Shown: positions 15,218 to 28,900 of the stretch, piece after piece | Layout of the letters: each line of letters starts with the position of its first letter | How positions within the stretch are numbered: the stretch's first letter is position 1 | Source: Branchiostoma lanceolatum | Lineage: Eukaryota; Chordata; Leptocardii; Amphioxiformes; Branchiostomatidae | Length of the DNA: 64,000 nucleotides | Direction: 5' to 3' | NCBI RefSeq assembly: GCF_035083965.1 | Contig: NC_089724.1 | Coordinates: forward strand, 12,828,910-12,892,909 | The notes under the pieces: model-generated | Database searches by the model: none | What the model was told of the DNA's origin: nothing | Seen by the model: only the letters and a program-made list of their open reading frames with translations | Position numbers and translations under genes: made by a program

Positions 15218-18200
15218 ACTTTAGAGGGAGGGGGTATCTAACCTCCTTACTTGAATAAACATCCTTTTTATTGGCAAACAGACTCTCGCCCCCCCCGAAA
15301 ACTTTACTTTCTTGACATGATCTAACACCTTTATATATAAAGTCTATAATTCGTGTATTTAAGTATAAGTTAAACCGATGTTTTTTGTCAGCGATTGCTA
15401 TGTTGTTGTGACAGTATTGCCGGGTGTCCATCTGACCTCAGGGACGGAGGCTGAAGGGTCAATACGACGACCGTGCTTTTCTCCGCGTATCTTGAGCCTA
15501 CGTTTGCCCCCTGGAAACCTGCAGCTGCAGGAAGGGAGCGTCTATTCATAGTCAGGCAGGTCACCGTGACCTCCCCGCCTGCAGGAGCGGAATGCTTACA
15601 AGGCCGTGACATTGGCATTGTCAGCTTTGTAGCTTCCTGACAAACATTTCTGTAATCAGGTCCGGTCCTCCACCTTGACTCTTTATTTTGGCCGTGACCT
15701 CACAGCCTGTCCAAACCCTTAACACTTGACCGTGACTTAACGTTTTGAACCGAATTATAAATAGAGCGACGCATGGTCTTTGACATGATCATCACAGCTT
15801 TACTGGACATCCGGAAATTGAAACGTTTGGATAAAATAACACCACAAAACGTCTGTGTCTGGTGCTACTTGGTGCGCATATACATATGTACATATATGTA
15901 TATATTAGTCGGCCCACCCAATGATAGTATATATAAAAAATCAAATTGCCAAACATGCCTATAGATATACAAAGCAGGCAAATAGAGTTGATAGTATGCA
16001 GAGAAATATGATTTGTCCGACATATTTCTGGAGCCCTATGATAGGTCCCTCGTGCGGCCATGCTTGACTGAAGCTCGCTCCACACAGACGGAACTCGGCC
16101 CATCTGCCGCTCATTACCAAGGTCACGTCGCCACTAACGACTTATTAACTTCCCGCCAGCTCCTGCGCCTTCTGCGATAATGGGGATAACAAGTGATCAT
16201 GGTGGGACCATGGTGGAATCCAGGTCGCGCAGCACGATCCGGATATGGGCACTCACGTGACCAAGGTGTGAGACTAGACCTTTCCCGCTACTTTGTCCCA
16301 GGGCCTGCTTCGTCCCACAGGACTCTTGTATCTACAGACTTCTATTGCCTAAACAGTGAAGACCTTTGTAGAAGGAAGGAGTAAATAAAAGTACAGAAGG
16401 TATTACTCTCAATCGGCCCCCTAGTTAATCAATGGACCCTTGTAATAATTTGTATTCCCCGCGACCGTGTTGCTGATCATGACTTCCCGTCCCACCTATT
16501 CTCCAAGCAGAGGTTGGTTGGGAAGATTGTGACATCCTTCTCACATGCACCGTTTTCTCAGAAAACGGTGTATATGAGAAGAAAGTAATGTTCTTCTCAA
16601 TCACTCTTTGCTTGGAGAGTAGCTCCAGCCAGCTTTCTGTATGAAACATTCCTTTGCTGAAGTTCCCTTCAATTCCTTCATATTAGATAGACAGGACAGC
16701 TGGACTATGTAATTGGAATGATAATCCAATATTGGTTATGGCTTTAATTTCTCTGCCGTCGTTACGACCTGCATTTGGTGCAGATGCGAATCCGTCTTCT
16801 CTTTGCCGTTCAAGGGCACACGTCTGAAGAAATAGGACACTTCGGCCTCTACCGCGCTCCTGCCAGCCTCCTACTAGCGTTAGCCTCGACTACCATGTAA
16901 CGTTAATGTGTGAAGCATTAGAGACTGTCTGGGTCAGCTGGTGACAGAACTGGTGCTGTGCCCGGACATGACCAAATAAAGACCAGTGTCTGGTCCTTTA
17001 GTCACCCACCTGTCTAACGTGTACACGCCGGCGACTAGTCAAGTGTTCGGGAATAAACATATCACACACGGGCCAACTCCTGAGCAAACACAGAGGATCT
17101 AAATATCACTCGGGGTGAGGTCAAGGACTGGAAGAACATATAGAGCTGTATTTGCACTGCATCACCTCTGACAAGTAAAACGTGTAGACCAAGGTGGCGA
17201 CATATGTACATCTATAGCTGTACAGTGATATCACGACTGTGAAAAGCTCTGTACGGGTGGGATCGAGTACATTGCAGTCCTCATTTGGGACATCAATGGC
17301 ATACACCTTGGCCAGTAGAACTGACAATAATGAAGGGCAAGCCAGCTTTCTGGCGTGTACAAAAATGTCTTATTATGTTATATTTTGTTCTAGTGTTAAG
17401 AAAAACAAAACTTAAAAAGCTATTTGTACAAATTGATATCAGCCCATACACATAATGCCTAATTTCTCACCGCTACTATTATAATTTCTCTCTAGGGGCT
17501 GTCTCTCAACATCTGCGCACACAGGGTACGATATCTGCCAGACATGTAGACCCTGTTATGCCATAGTTCACGATGGGGACACCAAGACATTAGAAGCAGA
17601 ATAAGACCACCACATGCGTTCAGTGCTACACTTGAGTCTCACGAGTTATGATATGTTATGTACCCCAGTAGAGAGGCAGGTTTTATGTCAGTTTTATTAC
17701 ATCGACCACTGTAAACGTAATGTGACTACCTCGCTGTTTTAAAACGCAATTCGCCTGACAGATGTTCGGAGGGCAAAGATGTCTCTTCTCTCTTCACACA
17801 TGTCGCATAGTCGGCACTCGATTTGTAGTCGAAAGACTCTTGTTTAGAAAGTTGCGGTAACTCAATATCTTAAAAGGTCGCGAGGAAGACCACCCATAGA
17901 ACCCGAAATATGTCCTTCTCTGGCCTCCTTTCGACACGGCTGGAGGAAGGAACTCCTGTCTATGTCTGTCTTAGGGTCATGGCTGAAAGACGATCCGTCA
18001 AAAGTAGAACGAAACCACTTCATGGTGTTTACTGCATCTCTTTGGTAAGGTTTGCAATCAAAAGCACTTTGCTGGAAACTTTTATCGTCAGAATGAAGAA
18101 TCTAAGAGAAGATCTGAACGAAATTCTCATGAAGTCTTTATGTCAGTATGCTTGAGGATCCTTGAGGAACGCAAAGACTGGTTTGCTCTCAGGACATATG

Positions 18201-19460
18201 ATGTCTGAACACGCGGATGAAAAGTCAAACGTCAATCCAACTAGGGAAAACGACATGCTTTCTGTTCTTTAACTAAGCGTTCCGGTCAAGAACCTCCTCA
18301 CAGCTAGCTATGTCGATTTGGCCGATTTAAGTCACATCGCGAGATTTGCCCATTACCAATGATTTACTTCACAGGTGGAAACTAACGATAAGCCGCGATT
18401 CTGGAGCAGTGATCCGTCAAATCCAATTCCGACTGCTGACAGGATCCGTCTAGCTCGAGTTATGAAGGAGGACCACAAATGAGCAACAGATGAGAGCCAT
18501 AACCGGCCTTTCAAAACTTTAATTACATTTTATGTGGCCACATGTGCGTCGTTTAGAACGTTGCCTGTGGCTGTGAAGTCAGACTGTTCGGAATGCGTGT
18601 GTCACGAGCCCCGCCATTGGAGAGATAAGTGTTCATTACCGCCAAATTCACCGGGGGCCTCAGGGAACAGGAGGGCAATCAGGGGCCAGACAAACTTAGA
18701 ACAAGTCATCTCTAAATAGAAAACAGAAATGTTCCTTTCCATTGACCAGGGACCCTCTCTGAGTACAATGAATACGTTTGTGACCTTGGGAATCGACTGC
18801 ACCATGACATCGTGAGGGTGGGCAGATTTTAGTGCACAACAAGCGCCGATGTAGAGGTTTAATCCTTCGGCACATCCAGTCAATATTTGTCAACGCGACC
18901 GATGTTTACAAGACCTGTGTAGATATTCCCTAAGCAGTTTGGGTAGACTATATTGATGATAGATAGGGGTAAGAGGATATCATTCCAGATGACGTCATAA
19001 ATTCCATAACCCATCTAAACGGAGAATTCTCTGAAGTCCTGCCATCGTTGTGTTGTACATATGGGATATTTGGGTCATCAGAGTATCTGTTGTCACTCAT
19101 TATGACGCATGTTGCCTACCCCCCAGGCCGACAGGCACCAGAACAGGGGAGTCATGACCAGTTATTGACATGCCTCTTCTCTCATCCTGTTTCCTCCAGT
19201 CGTCGCTATGGAGATGGCATCTGTTGCTAGGCAGCATTAGTCAGTAGGAAATGTACAGCAAATAACGTTACCTTGCAAACGAATGACCGACTAGTGAGAC
19301 AAAGCTAACGTTTCAGGACCCAGACTTCATTCCCTCAGTCGGGTCCGGTAGGCCGAGGGTCTCGACGTCTCTCCCAAAGCCGCGGTGCAGCCAGCGCAGT
19401 AACATTTGCCTACATAAGCATACATCTTACCGTAAGAATCTGTCTTTTACAACTCTACAG
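15218..19460. other. Upstream or first-intron region of the spondin-like gene
   Basis: About 4.2 kb with no exon I can support. If the candidate first exon near 10.1 kb belongs to the spondin-like gene, this is intron. A good pyrimidine tract and acceptor lie at 19441-19460. Confidence 0.4.
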
Positions 19461-19468
19461 AAGAAAAG

Positions 19469-22400
19469 ATGACTGGGCTCAGAGTTTTCCTGGTCGTGCT
19501 GACGTGTCTAGCGGGACTGATGTCGATGGTCGGCGCCAACGTACTGCTGTCTGAAGTGCTCTGTAAGGGCGACACGGCCAAGCAAAAGTACACCCTGGTG
19601 TTCGAAGGTCTGTGGTCGGCAAAGAGGTTCCCCAAGCAGTACCCAATCTACCGGCCAAAGGCTTCCTGGTCTTCTCTTGTCGGTACGTTGTCTTCCTATT
19701 TTCTTTAATAACCTGGTGACTTGTATGATATATACTAATATGTATCAAAATGTGATGTACTACATATCATTTAGCGTTCTAATAAACCAAACAGTCACTG
19801 AGTCAGTGTCACAAAAAGGTAGACGTTTTCCAAAATATCTGGTCACCCCATGTAGTGTTCTGCGATTGTGCGTTCAGCGCGCATAGTTGGCGTGCCATCA
19901 CGAGGCACAGATGCCGTCCGCTCGCTACAGTAGGGCCTGGAGGTTGAAATATATTTTCCTCGGTGTTAAGTACGACATTTGTTTATGGATGATAACCATT
20001 AGACGTTAGGTGGTAAGCTTTATTAGATTATTGTGTTGCAAGACAGAGTTTTGTGACGCCGTTCTGTAAGGATTACCATTGCTTTTGTATGGATCTGATG
20101 TGGCTTAGATGAACGGACAGAGCACAGCCTACTTTTTACACAGCTGGTAGCGTTTATACACAAACTAACGCGGTTGCTTGAAATGCGCACCAGCAAAGGT
20201 TTGTTTGAACAATTGCGCCCAAGGTAACAAGCCATACTACAAAGGGACACCGGTGCCTTTCTGTGACCTTCAAATTCCACCGCATTTTGCTACCCCTCCT
20301 GCCCATATATCCTAATGCCATGCAATACCAACTGTTTGAACGCACTGCCGATCAAAGGATAGAATTTATCAGCATTATCCGCCAAAAAGGGTCCATAATT
20401 CTTGCCACACGGTAGGTAAAAATATGACCATAGCTTTCCAGTGTGAACAGGGCTCTAGATATCACACAATATCGTCTGTACGTGTTTTGCCGCTCCTCCT
20501 ACGGTATACGTAGAGCCAGCCATGAGAGTTCGTGAGAGGCGCTGCCCTGCCAGGACCGGGCAGAGTAACTGGTTACATGTTCGTGTAGTACCACACAAGA
20601 CTATGAGACCGCTAGCTGCGTTAGAACGAGCCGAGGATCGCAATTTCACAGCAGTTGCCTTCATATGCTTTTCTGCACACGGTCAAACCTTTTCTGTTCG
20701 GGGGCTAATTAACCACTAGCCTCCATGATTAAGGAATAGCTCTGCAACCTTGTGTGACGGAATGTTCTGATGAAGACAGGCGACTGGGGGTGGAACAGAC
20801 GGCATCTTTCAGCATAGGAAGTGATGCTGCTTCCAGGGAAAGCATTCCCTCAGTACCAGCGGGATGGCAGAACCAGTGAAATCCACTCACGGATCTAGTT
20901 GCGAGCGGTTCTGTCAACTGGGAAGGGGGGTTAATGTAACCGTGCATCGGCTGCCAGCAATGCCGGAACACCGGCACAGACTGGCCGTGACCAACTCTTC
21001 CTTTTGGCGAAGATTGACCACTCAGATATTTACACCTCACAGACATTTATACTTTTGCTGGACCAAACTCTTTTCTTTGAAGGCTAATCATCCAATAATC
21101 TGTGTTTAAATAGGACAGATACCTCTGCAGAACGTCTATCACAGTTGCTACACCGTGTCCTTTTAAGTGAAAGACAAGCATCTGGCAGCTCGGAACGTGG
21201 TGAAAGTGACATATTGGTGGGGCATTGTCACGTCAGACAAAACCATATCGTTCAAACATGAACATGAAGTTTTCCTTTTTTTCAAATTTGCAAATGCTCG
21301 TTAATGCGCCATTGTTACTATATTGAGGCTATTGTTTTTCAGGTCAATCGGGATGTTGTTCGATAGCTGTAGGACTATTTCAGGACAGTCGCTAAGTTAG
21401 TTAGAAGTAACGTTAAACTATGTGGGAAACGGAATGAATTTATCTGAAAAAGGCCATAAGTTAGATATAGAGACTGAATTTAACACTGGCGTCTATGCCT
21501 CAGATCGGGTTTCCGGATTCGGGGCGTCCGCATTTTAGTGCAGCCATCTCTCCGTCAGAGGCACAAGATCAACTGGCCTTGTAAAACACACACATCCCAG
21601 CCGCATAAGCCGTGAATACTCCGGTATACGGGTGTGTTCACTTGCTTGAGGCCAAACAGTGGTGTGGAATTTGGCTTTGGCGAAAAAGATAAGCTTCCTC
21701 TAGCCTTCGGCTCAAGGAGCAGGTCGTCATATCGCGAAGTGGGACAACTATAGATTGGGAGTGCCGGCCGGAGATACAGAGGTCTAATTGGCATCAACAA
21801 ACAGACCTAGGTCCTTTGGGCATTCACTGAATTGTTATACGTCGTGACCTAGACTGTGTGGACGACCTCTTGGAAACGATAATGATAACAATGTTGATGA
21901 TAATGACGATGGTCCCGATACTGATGAGGAATAGAGATGATAGTGATGATGACGCCAATGATAATGAGGACAATGGTTGTGCTGAATGTAGGACGATGTC
22001 ATAGATGGACGAGATGACAGTTGAACTTGATAAGAGCGAAGAGTATTACCAAAAGCCGTCCACCCATTATCAAAGCCAAGTCGTAATGGATGATTGTACT
22101 GTGCAGTTAAAGGTATCTCTGACAGACATCTGGAATAAGACGTTGGTACTTGGTAAGGTTGGAATGAGCGAGGTCAGGACTGGTCCCGTGATTCTTGTGA
22201 CAGTAATTCCCGACTGAAGCACCGGCACGCGAGTGTGCCGGGGTTGTATTTTTTCAGCTGTTCGGCGCTCCCGGCGCGTGCAAAGTTATCACGCTTGCTT
22301 TCCGTGCGGTGGGAATCAACTGTGAAGTATGTTTGTCAAGATCAAGTCATCACGGCACGGCGGTAATTCTAGTATCGCTCACAGCATGCCCCAGTCGTCC

Positions 22401-25400
22401 CGTGACACTCCAGGATCGCACAGCGCGACCACAGAACGTCGAAGTGCCCCGCTGTCTGTTTTGAAGGGCACGCAGCGCGATGTTTTTCACGTTAACTGCT
22501 GTAGTCGTAAATATCTATCCAGTTCGTCGGCATTCCCCGGAAAATTCTAGAGCAACAGACTCCTCTGTTTGTAGGGGCGGCTCGGCAGGAGTTTTGTATC
22601 CTTTGACAATTCCAAGAAAATTTGTGTGAATTTTTCGGCCTGTTCACAACTTAATGCCCAGTTTCTGTTTGAAGGAACTATGAAACTGTATTTTACCAAA
22701 ATTATGCAGAATCGCTTCTGCGCGGCTGCATTTCATTTGGCTTCCGCATGAAGCTTAAGTTCACATGATAATAGTTGTCGCCAATGGAATATAGTAATCT
22801 ACAGGCAGATGTATGCCTTCGACTTAAAGTTGGCAAGATAAACTGCGCATGTACAGAAAGACGAACAAAACAGCTCGAGCATTAAAAGTCCCGGGCTGGG
22901 GCATACTAGTATATTCCTGTGGACTTTTAAGGGCAGCGCTATATTTACGATCCGTGAAATTCCGTTTTTTCTGGCCTTATTCTCTTTGAAGGATTCGCTC
23001 TGCTACATTGAAGCCTAACCAGGCATTTGATCACTTGCGTAGGTTACGATGGCCTACTGTGGCAAACGCTACCCATAACAAGTCATTAAGACGATTTTAA
23101 TTACAATTCATTAGAATTTCAAGTAATGTCCTTGGCATTCAAAGGCAGCCCTGAACCATGACATGATGTGGACTACAGCCAAAAGCTGGTGTCGAGTTTG
23201 TTGAGACAACCAAGAGCGACCTGGTTATGCAACTTGTTGACGTTACCTCTGGATCCAATAATACGGCTTGGCACATTTGGATCACAAAGGTCCCCTGTCT
23301 AATGAGAAATGTTATCGTAAGTCTGCGGGGTGTCTGTTGTCTATTTAGACATAGCCCCACAGTTGTGTTAGCCTACTCTACAGATGGGTAAATTGACATT
23401 CCAAAAGGTTCTTCTCGGTTATTGACGGCTCGACGAGTGGATACGTGATGAGTGCGTGATGTGATAAACCCGCAAGGGTACGGTGAGTGAGGCGGTGTGA
23501 TTTTGTACAAAGATTGTTCAAAGCTACACCTAGCGACGATTGACAAAAGTGCGAGTGAGATATAGGCCAAATGGGCCAAGTTGTTGATGCTCTTTGCATG
23601 TATGCATCAAGGACTGAACGTCGGTTGTCCGATCATAGCATCCCCTAAGGCTTGTGTCCAAAATACATATAATATCGATATAGATTGACAACAATGGGAG
23701 ACGAAACCATGATTACAACTGGCATAACCTGTTATAAAAAAACATTGTCTGAACGTGTGCGTTTTATGTTTCACCAGGGGTGACCCATAATGACGAATAC
23801 ACGCTCTGGCACAAGGGAGAACTGGCATCGGAGGGAGTCAAGCTGTTCGCTGAGAAGGCCGGCGCCTTTAGGCTGTTCTCTGACTTCGCCAGCTCCAAGG
23901 GAACCAATGGCAAGTTCTTTGCTGACGAGATCAAGAAGAAGGGAGTTGGAGAGAGGAAAACGGACTTCGCTATTGATGCTGACCATTCTAAGGTAAGCTT
24001 TATGAATACAGGCTTCTATTCAAAATGTAGGCATGCGATAGCACGTTATATTCAGTATTTGATATTTTAACAGATTACGGACATCTCATGCCATTGACGC
24101 TGTATGGTAACCAATAAAGGCGAGAAAACGGGACCATAAAGGTGAGAAAATGGGACCTTAAACTAATCAGCACATCGTCTACTTTCCGCTAGGTGTCGTT
24201 CATGGTGAAGATTGTTCCCAGCCCAGACTGGTTTGTGGGACTGGACAGCAAGGACCTATGCCAGAACGGGAAGTGGATTGACCAGTTCTCCACCAACCTG
24301 GGACCATGGGACGCCGGCACAGACAAGGGATTCACATTCACCTCCCCCAACTGGGCAACGGTGCCACAGGTGAGATATACTCCTGCCGACAGGCGCTGGT
24401 ACTGCACCATACTTTTCCTCTCCATACAATGTATTCACCCACTGCAGTGGTTCTCTGGGACTGATCGTTCATTTTGTCCCTGCATTGTTTACAGACTTTA
24501 AGTGTATGTCCGTTTGGCGGTGTCAGTGTACGGTACAGTCATATGTCACCACATATTCACATGCATACTTCACGTGTTAACAGTGTTTTATTTCAGGCAA
24601 TAAGAATGAAACGCTGTAGACACATCTGCTATGTTTAATATATATAGAGAGAGAGATTTCTTCTTGTGGGGAAGTTAATGCTTGTTCGTACAAACGCTTT
24701 GTATTTTTAGGAACCCGTGTTCCAGATCAGCTCGAAGTTCCCCAACCACCCCGCCAACTCGTTCTACTACCCGAACCTGCGCAAGCTGCCGGCTCTGGCC
24801 AGGGTCACGCTGACCAGGGAGGGCGCCGACCTCTCCAAACTGGACGAGCTGGCTGAGCTTGTGGACGAGGCAGAAGAAGGTGTGTGTTGCTGTCTACTCA
24901 ATGTTCTGAGTACAACGTTATATAAGGAACTTCAATGGAGGAGTGTGTTTTGACAGATTATACCCACACGTCAAAAACAAAATGATAATTTGCGGGGCTT
25001 ATGGTGCATTTGGGTGGTAATTTAAGTACGTAAATACATTCACGTCATGGCGTATTTCATGTATACAAATATCACGAAATTTTGACACCCCGAAGCTACG
25101 CCTAGACATCTAGATTGGATAAACCAGATATAATTACCGATTTTGGTGGCACGCATATACGGTGTTCCTAATCCAGATATTGATCTGGGAATAGAAACTG
25201 AACAATGTCACCTGGTTTTACAGTTGTTTCCTTGGACTGTGAGGTGTCGAACTGGTCAGGGTTCAGCAGGTGTAACAGGCGGTGTGGGGGCGGAATCACG
25301 GCGCGATCACGGTAAGTACGGACAACTGTCTATCAAACACGTCTACAATATAAGTGTTGAGTAGATAAAGGCACTAGCTAGGAGAGCAAGGAATGACGTC

Positions 25401-28400
25401 TTCACTCAGTGCTTGCCTTGTGAGAACTGATATAGATGGACAAATGTCCATCCCCTTTATTACAAACCAATCAGTAACAGATGTCTGGTGTCTCTGACCA
25501 CCAGGGATAGACTGCTCGTCTTCCTGTTGTAATTACAGTAACATCTTGCACACTAAATGTCTCCACGACATAAGAAATATGGAGTCAAGTTCACAAAGCA
25601 ACAGCTGAATAACTGAAACTAGCCATGTATGATGTTCGCAGGTTTCAGCACGTGTATAACTTCCGTCTATTTGATAGTGACTTTCTTTACTTCTTGCTCC
25701 CTTAAATTACCATAAATTACACGTGAAATCATCTAGTGAAATGACAATGCTCGCCAAGCACTAGTATTACCACTGAAGTAATACGAGTTTAACGCTTGGT
25801 CCCATTTACGATGGCAATGAAGTTCATTTCTGCTTATATGTTCCAGGTACGTCAAACAAAAGCCACTGAATGGCGGAAAAACATGCCCCCAGCTGTCTGA
25901 GATCAAACGGTGTAATACAGACCCCTGTGATGCCCCGAAGGCTGTCAAAACCAACGTCCCCTCAAAACCAAAAGAGTCAGTCAAAACTGTGGAGGAAGTC
26001 AAGGAGAAACCAGAAGGTGCGTATTCGTGTTGATTTGCTAATAGATGCTAATAGATTATAGTGTTGCCGTATCTAGATCTTGTGTCCATCACTTCATCCA
26101 TGTGTTTTGTGTTCAATGTCTGGGTACAAGACACAAAGAAATGACTAAGTTTCGACAATGTTGTTTCACAGTTGTTCCCGAGGACTGTGAGGTGACGAAG
26201 TGGTCTGATTTCAGTACGTGCAGCAGGCGGTGTGGCGGTGGCAGCATGGTGCGATCCCGGTAAGTAACAACCGTCTTTTGAAGTTAGCTCAAAGCTAAGT
26301 TCGTACATGTATGGCAGTGTTTGAATAGTTGGTACTATCCATGTATGATTAGGTTGGTACTAACATCCATTGATTGGGTGCTTACCCTAAATATCACACG
26401 TGAGATGATTAAAAAAATTAATAATTCGAAAGCCTCTGGAACACGCTACCTGTGTCACCAATACAGCAATACTCTATGCGGATATTTGATGATTTGTTGC
26501 AACTACGTATACAATAGAACATGAACGTCATTTCTGTTTACATATTTCAGTAACATCACACAAAAGCCGTTGAACGGCGGGAAGCCATGCCCTCAGCTAT
26601 CCGAGAGGAAAGAGTGCAACCTGGAGCCCTGTCCTGTCACCAAGGCCATCAGCGACAACGATCTCTCTAGGCCAGAAAAGTCGGCCAAATCTGTGGAGAA
26701 AGTACAAGATGAACCAGACGGTGCATATGTTTAATGTATATGCTTTTATCTAGATGATTGTCTTTCGATCTAATATTCATCCAGATAGTAAATGGTGTTT
26801 GATAACGTTTATATCATCAACACAAGGATTGACTGTCAAAAGTTGATACTGGAAATGAATGGAGAATGTTGACAATTTTTCAGTTGTTGCCTCGGACTGT
26901 AAGGTGTCGGACTGGTCTGGCTTCAGCAAGTGCAACAGGCGGTGTGGCGGGGGCCTCATGGTCAGATCTCGGTGAGTAGCGAAATTTTTAAAGTTGTCTG
27001 CCACAAAGCCACTTTTTCAAAGAAGCACATTGTATGATGAATTCTTAATGTGTTATTTTAACACATACAAGTGTCTTTGTCTGTCTCTCTGTAACTTCTC
27101 TGACTTTGCCGATGACTCATGCTAAAGCATCTCTCATAAAATCATCTGGAAACACGACAATTGAAGGTCATCGAAACACTAGTGTACCCCCTTAGACATG
27201 CATTTAACGCTTTTTGAAACGACAATGGCAAATGAAGTTCATTTCTGTTTTTATGTCCCAGAACCGTCACACAAAAGCCGTTGAACGGCGGGAAGCCATG
27301 CCCTCAGCTGTCTGAGAGTAAAGAGTGCAACCTGGAGCCCTGTCCTGTCACTAAGGCCATCAGCGACAACGATCTCTCTAGGCCAGAAAAGTCAGCCAAA
27401 TCTGTGGAGAAAGTACAACCCGAACCAGAAGGTGCGTATCTGTGTTAAATGGGTAATCGAGACAGATTATAATTTTTTTAATATGGACGATTGTCTTTCG
27501 ATCTATAGTTCATCCAGAAAGTAGATAGTGCTTGATGAACGTTTTTGTCCACAATACAAAGGGATGACTGTGTATCAAAAATGGATACTGCAATTGAATG
27601 AAGAACTTTGATTTTTTTTTTCAGTTGTTGCCTCGGACTGTAAGGTGTCAGACTGGGCTGGCTTCAGCAAGTGCAGCAGGCGGTGTGGCGGGGGCGTCAT
27701 GGTCAGATCACGGTGAGTAGCGACGTTCTTTAAAGTAATCTATCACGAAGTTAAGTTTTCAAAATACGGCATTCTCAATATGAAATGTTAACACTTGAAA
27801 GTAACTTATGTCTGTCTCGGACTTTGCTGACGAGCCAAAGCATGCTTCATAAAATCATCTGAAAACATGACCATTCAAAAGTCCTCGAACACCCGTGCTA
27901 CCACTGTAGTAATACATGATACTCTCGACATATGATTTCTTGCAAGTAAAGGCTAAGATGGCAAATGATCTTCATTTTTCTGTTTTTATGTCCTAGAACC
28001 ATCACACAAAAGCCGTTGAACGGCGGGAAGCCATGCCCTCAGCTGTCGGAGAGCAAACAGTGCAACCTGGAGTCCTGTCCTGTCACCAAGGCCACCAATA
28101 TTGTACCCACCAAGACGCAAAAGTCAGCTGAGGTTGTAGAAGAAGCAGAGGAAGAACAAGAAGGTGTGGGTTTGTGTCTGTTTGCTATTCCAGACAGATT
28201 ATAGTTATCATATCACTGCGAAAAGCACAAAAAGAAAAATAAGTGAGTTAGACATTACATTTCTATCGCTTTACATACTTAGATCATGCATTACACGTTA
28301 TGACGAGAATCATATAAAGCTGAAGACGGGGGATTCAACATGTCATCTGTTCCAATGTTGATTTAGATATCAGTTGGTATTTGAGTACTATCAAGGTCGA

Positions 28401-28900
28401 CCGCACGAAATGAATAGATGTATATTTGCAGAAATGTGAAGTGGATACTGGAAATAAATGCTGCCGGTTGTTTTGCAGTTCTTGACTGTGAGGTGTCGAA
28501 CTGGTCTCGCTTCAGCAGATGTAGCAGACGGTGTGACGGTGGCCTCATGGTGCGATCAAGGTAAAGAACTATCCTTAAAACTCCTCTTGCTCACTGACCC
28601 AAGTTCTCGAAAGCGTTCAGGTAAATTTTGCTTGATGTATTGCTGGTTGCCTTTAGCACTTGTATGCAACATCAGGTTCTCTAGCTCTGCATGTGGTGAC
28701 GACAATGGATCTAACCTCTGCTTATATATTCCAGGTACATCAGGCAACAGCCGCTAAACGGTGGGAGACGCTGTCCCCGGCTGTCTCATATTAGACGGTG
28801 TAACCTGCATCCGTGTTCGGCCCAGGAGGCCAACAGGAATGACGACAGGCTACAGAGGCTGCTGGCCAGGTTCAGACTCTACGGCCGCCGACGAGAGTAG
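19469..28900 (+). CDS. Secreted spondin-domain protein with five thrombospondin type 1 repeats
   Basis: Fourteen coding exons: 19469-19682, 23778-23992, 24193-24369, 24711-24879, 25224-25311, 25847-26016, 26172-26259, 26551-26720, 26884-26971, 27262-27431, 27625-27712, 27997-28163, 28479-28560, 28735-28900. They join in frame to 683 residues and end in TAG. The protein has a signal peptide (residues 1 to about 23, [20 protein letters not shown]) and then a spondin domain at about residues 24-255, with hallmark segments [34 protein letters not shown] and PWDAGTDKG. Five TSP1 repeats follow, each split over a short (82-88 nt) and a long (166-170 nt) exon and separated by charged linkers. There is no reeler domain, unlike F-spondin; spondin-2 usually has one TSP1 repeat. 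The repeats read DC-x-VSxWSxFSxC-xxRCGGG, so the WxxW and CxxS/TCG modification motifs are absent. Such proteins are matrix or adhesion factors. The family call is firm; orthology is not assigned. Confidence 0.92.
21880..21980. repeat. Degenerate GAT/AATGA low-complexity tract
   Basis: Irregular GATGATAATGA-type triplets inside the first coding intron of the spondin-like gene. The short open frame after it (22005-22217) has no splice support. Confidence 0.7.

Noticed and set aside
22005..22217. Plus-strand open frame of 70 codons in the first coding intron of the spondin-like gene
   Set aside because: Follows a GAT-rich low-complexity tract. No acceptor, donor or domain; the flanking spondin exons join in phase without it.
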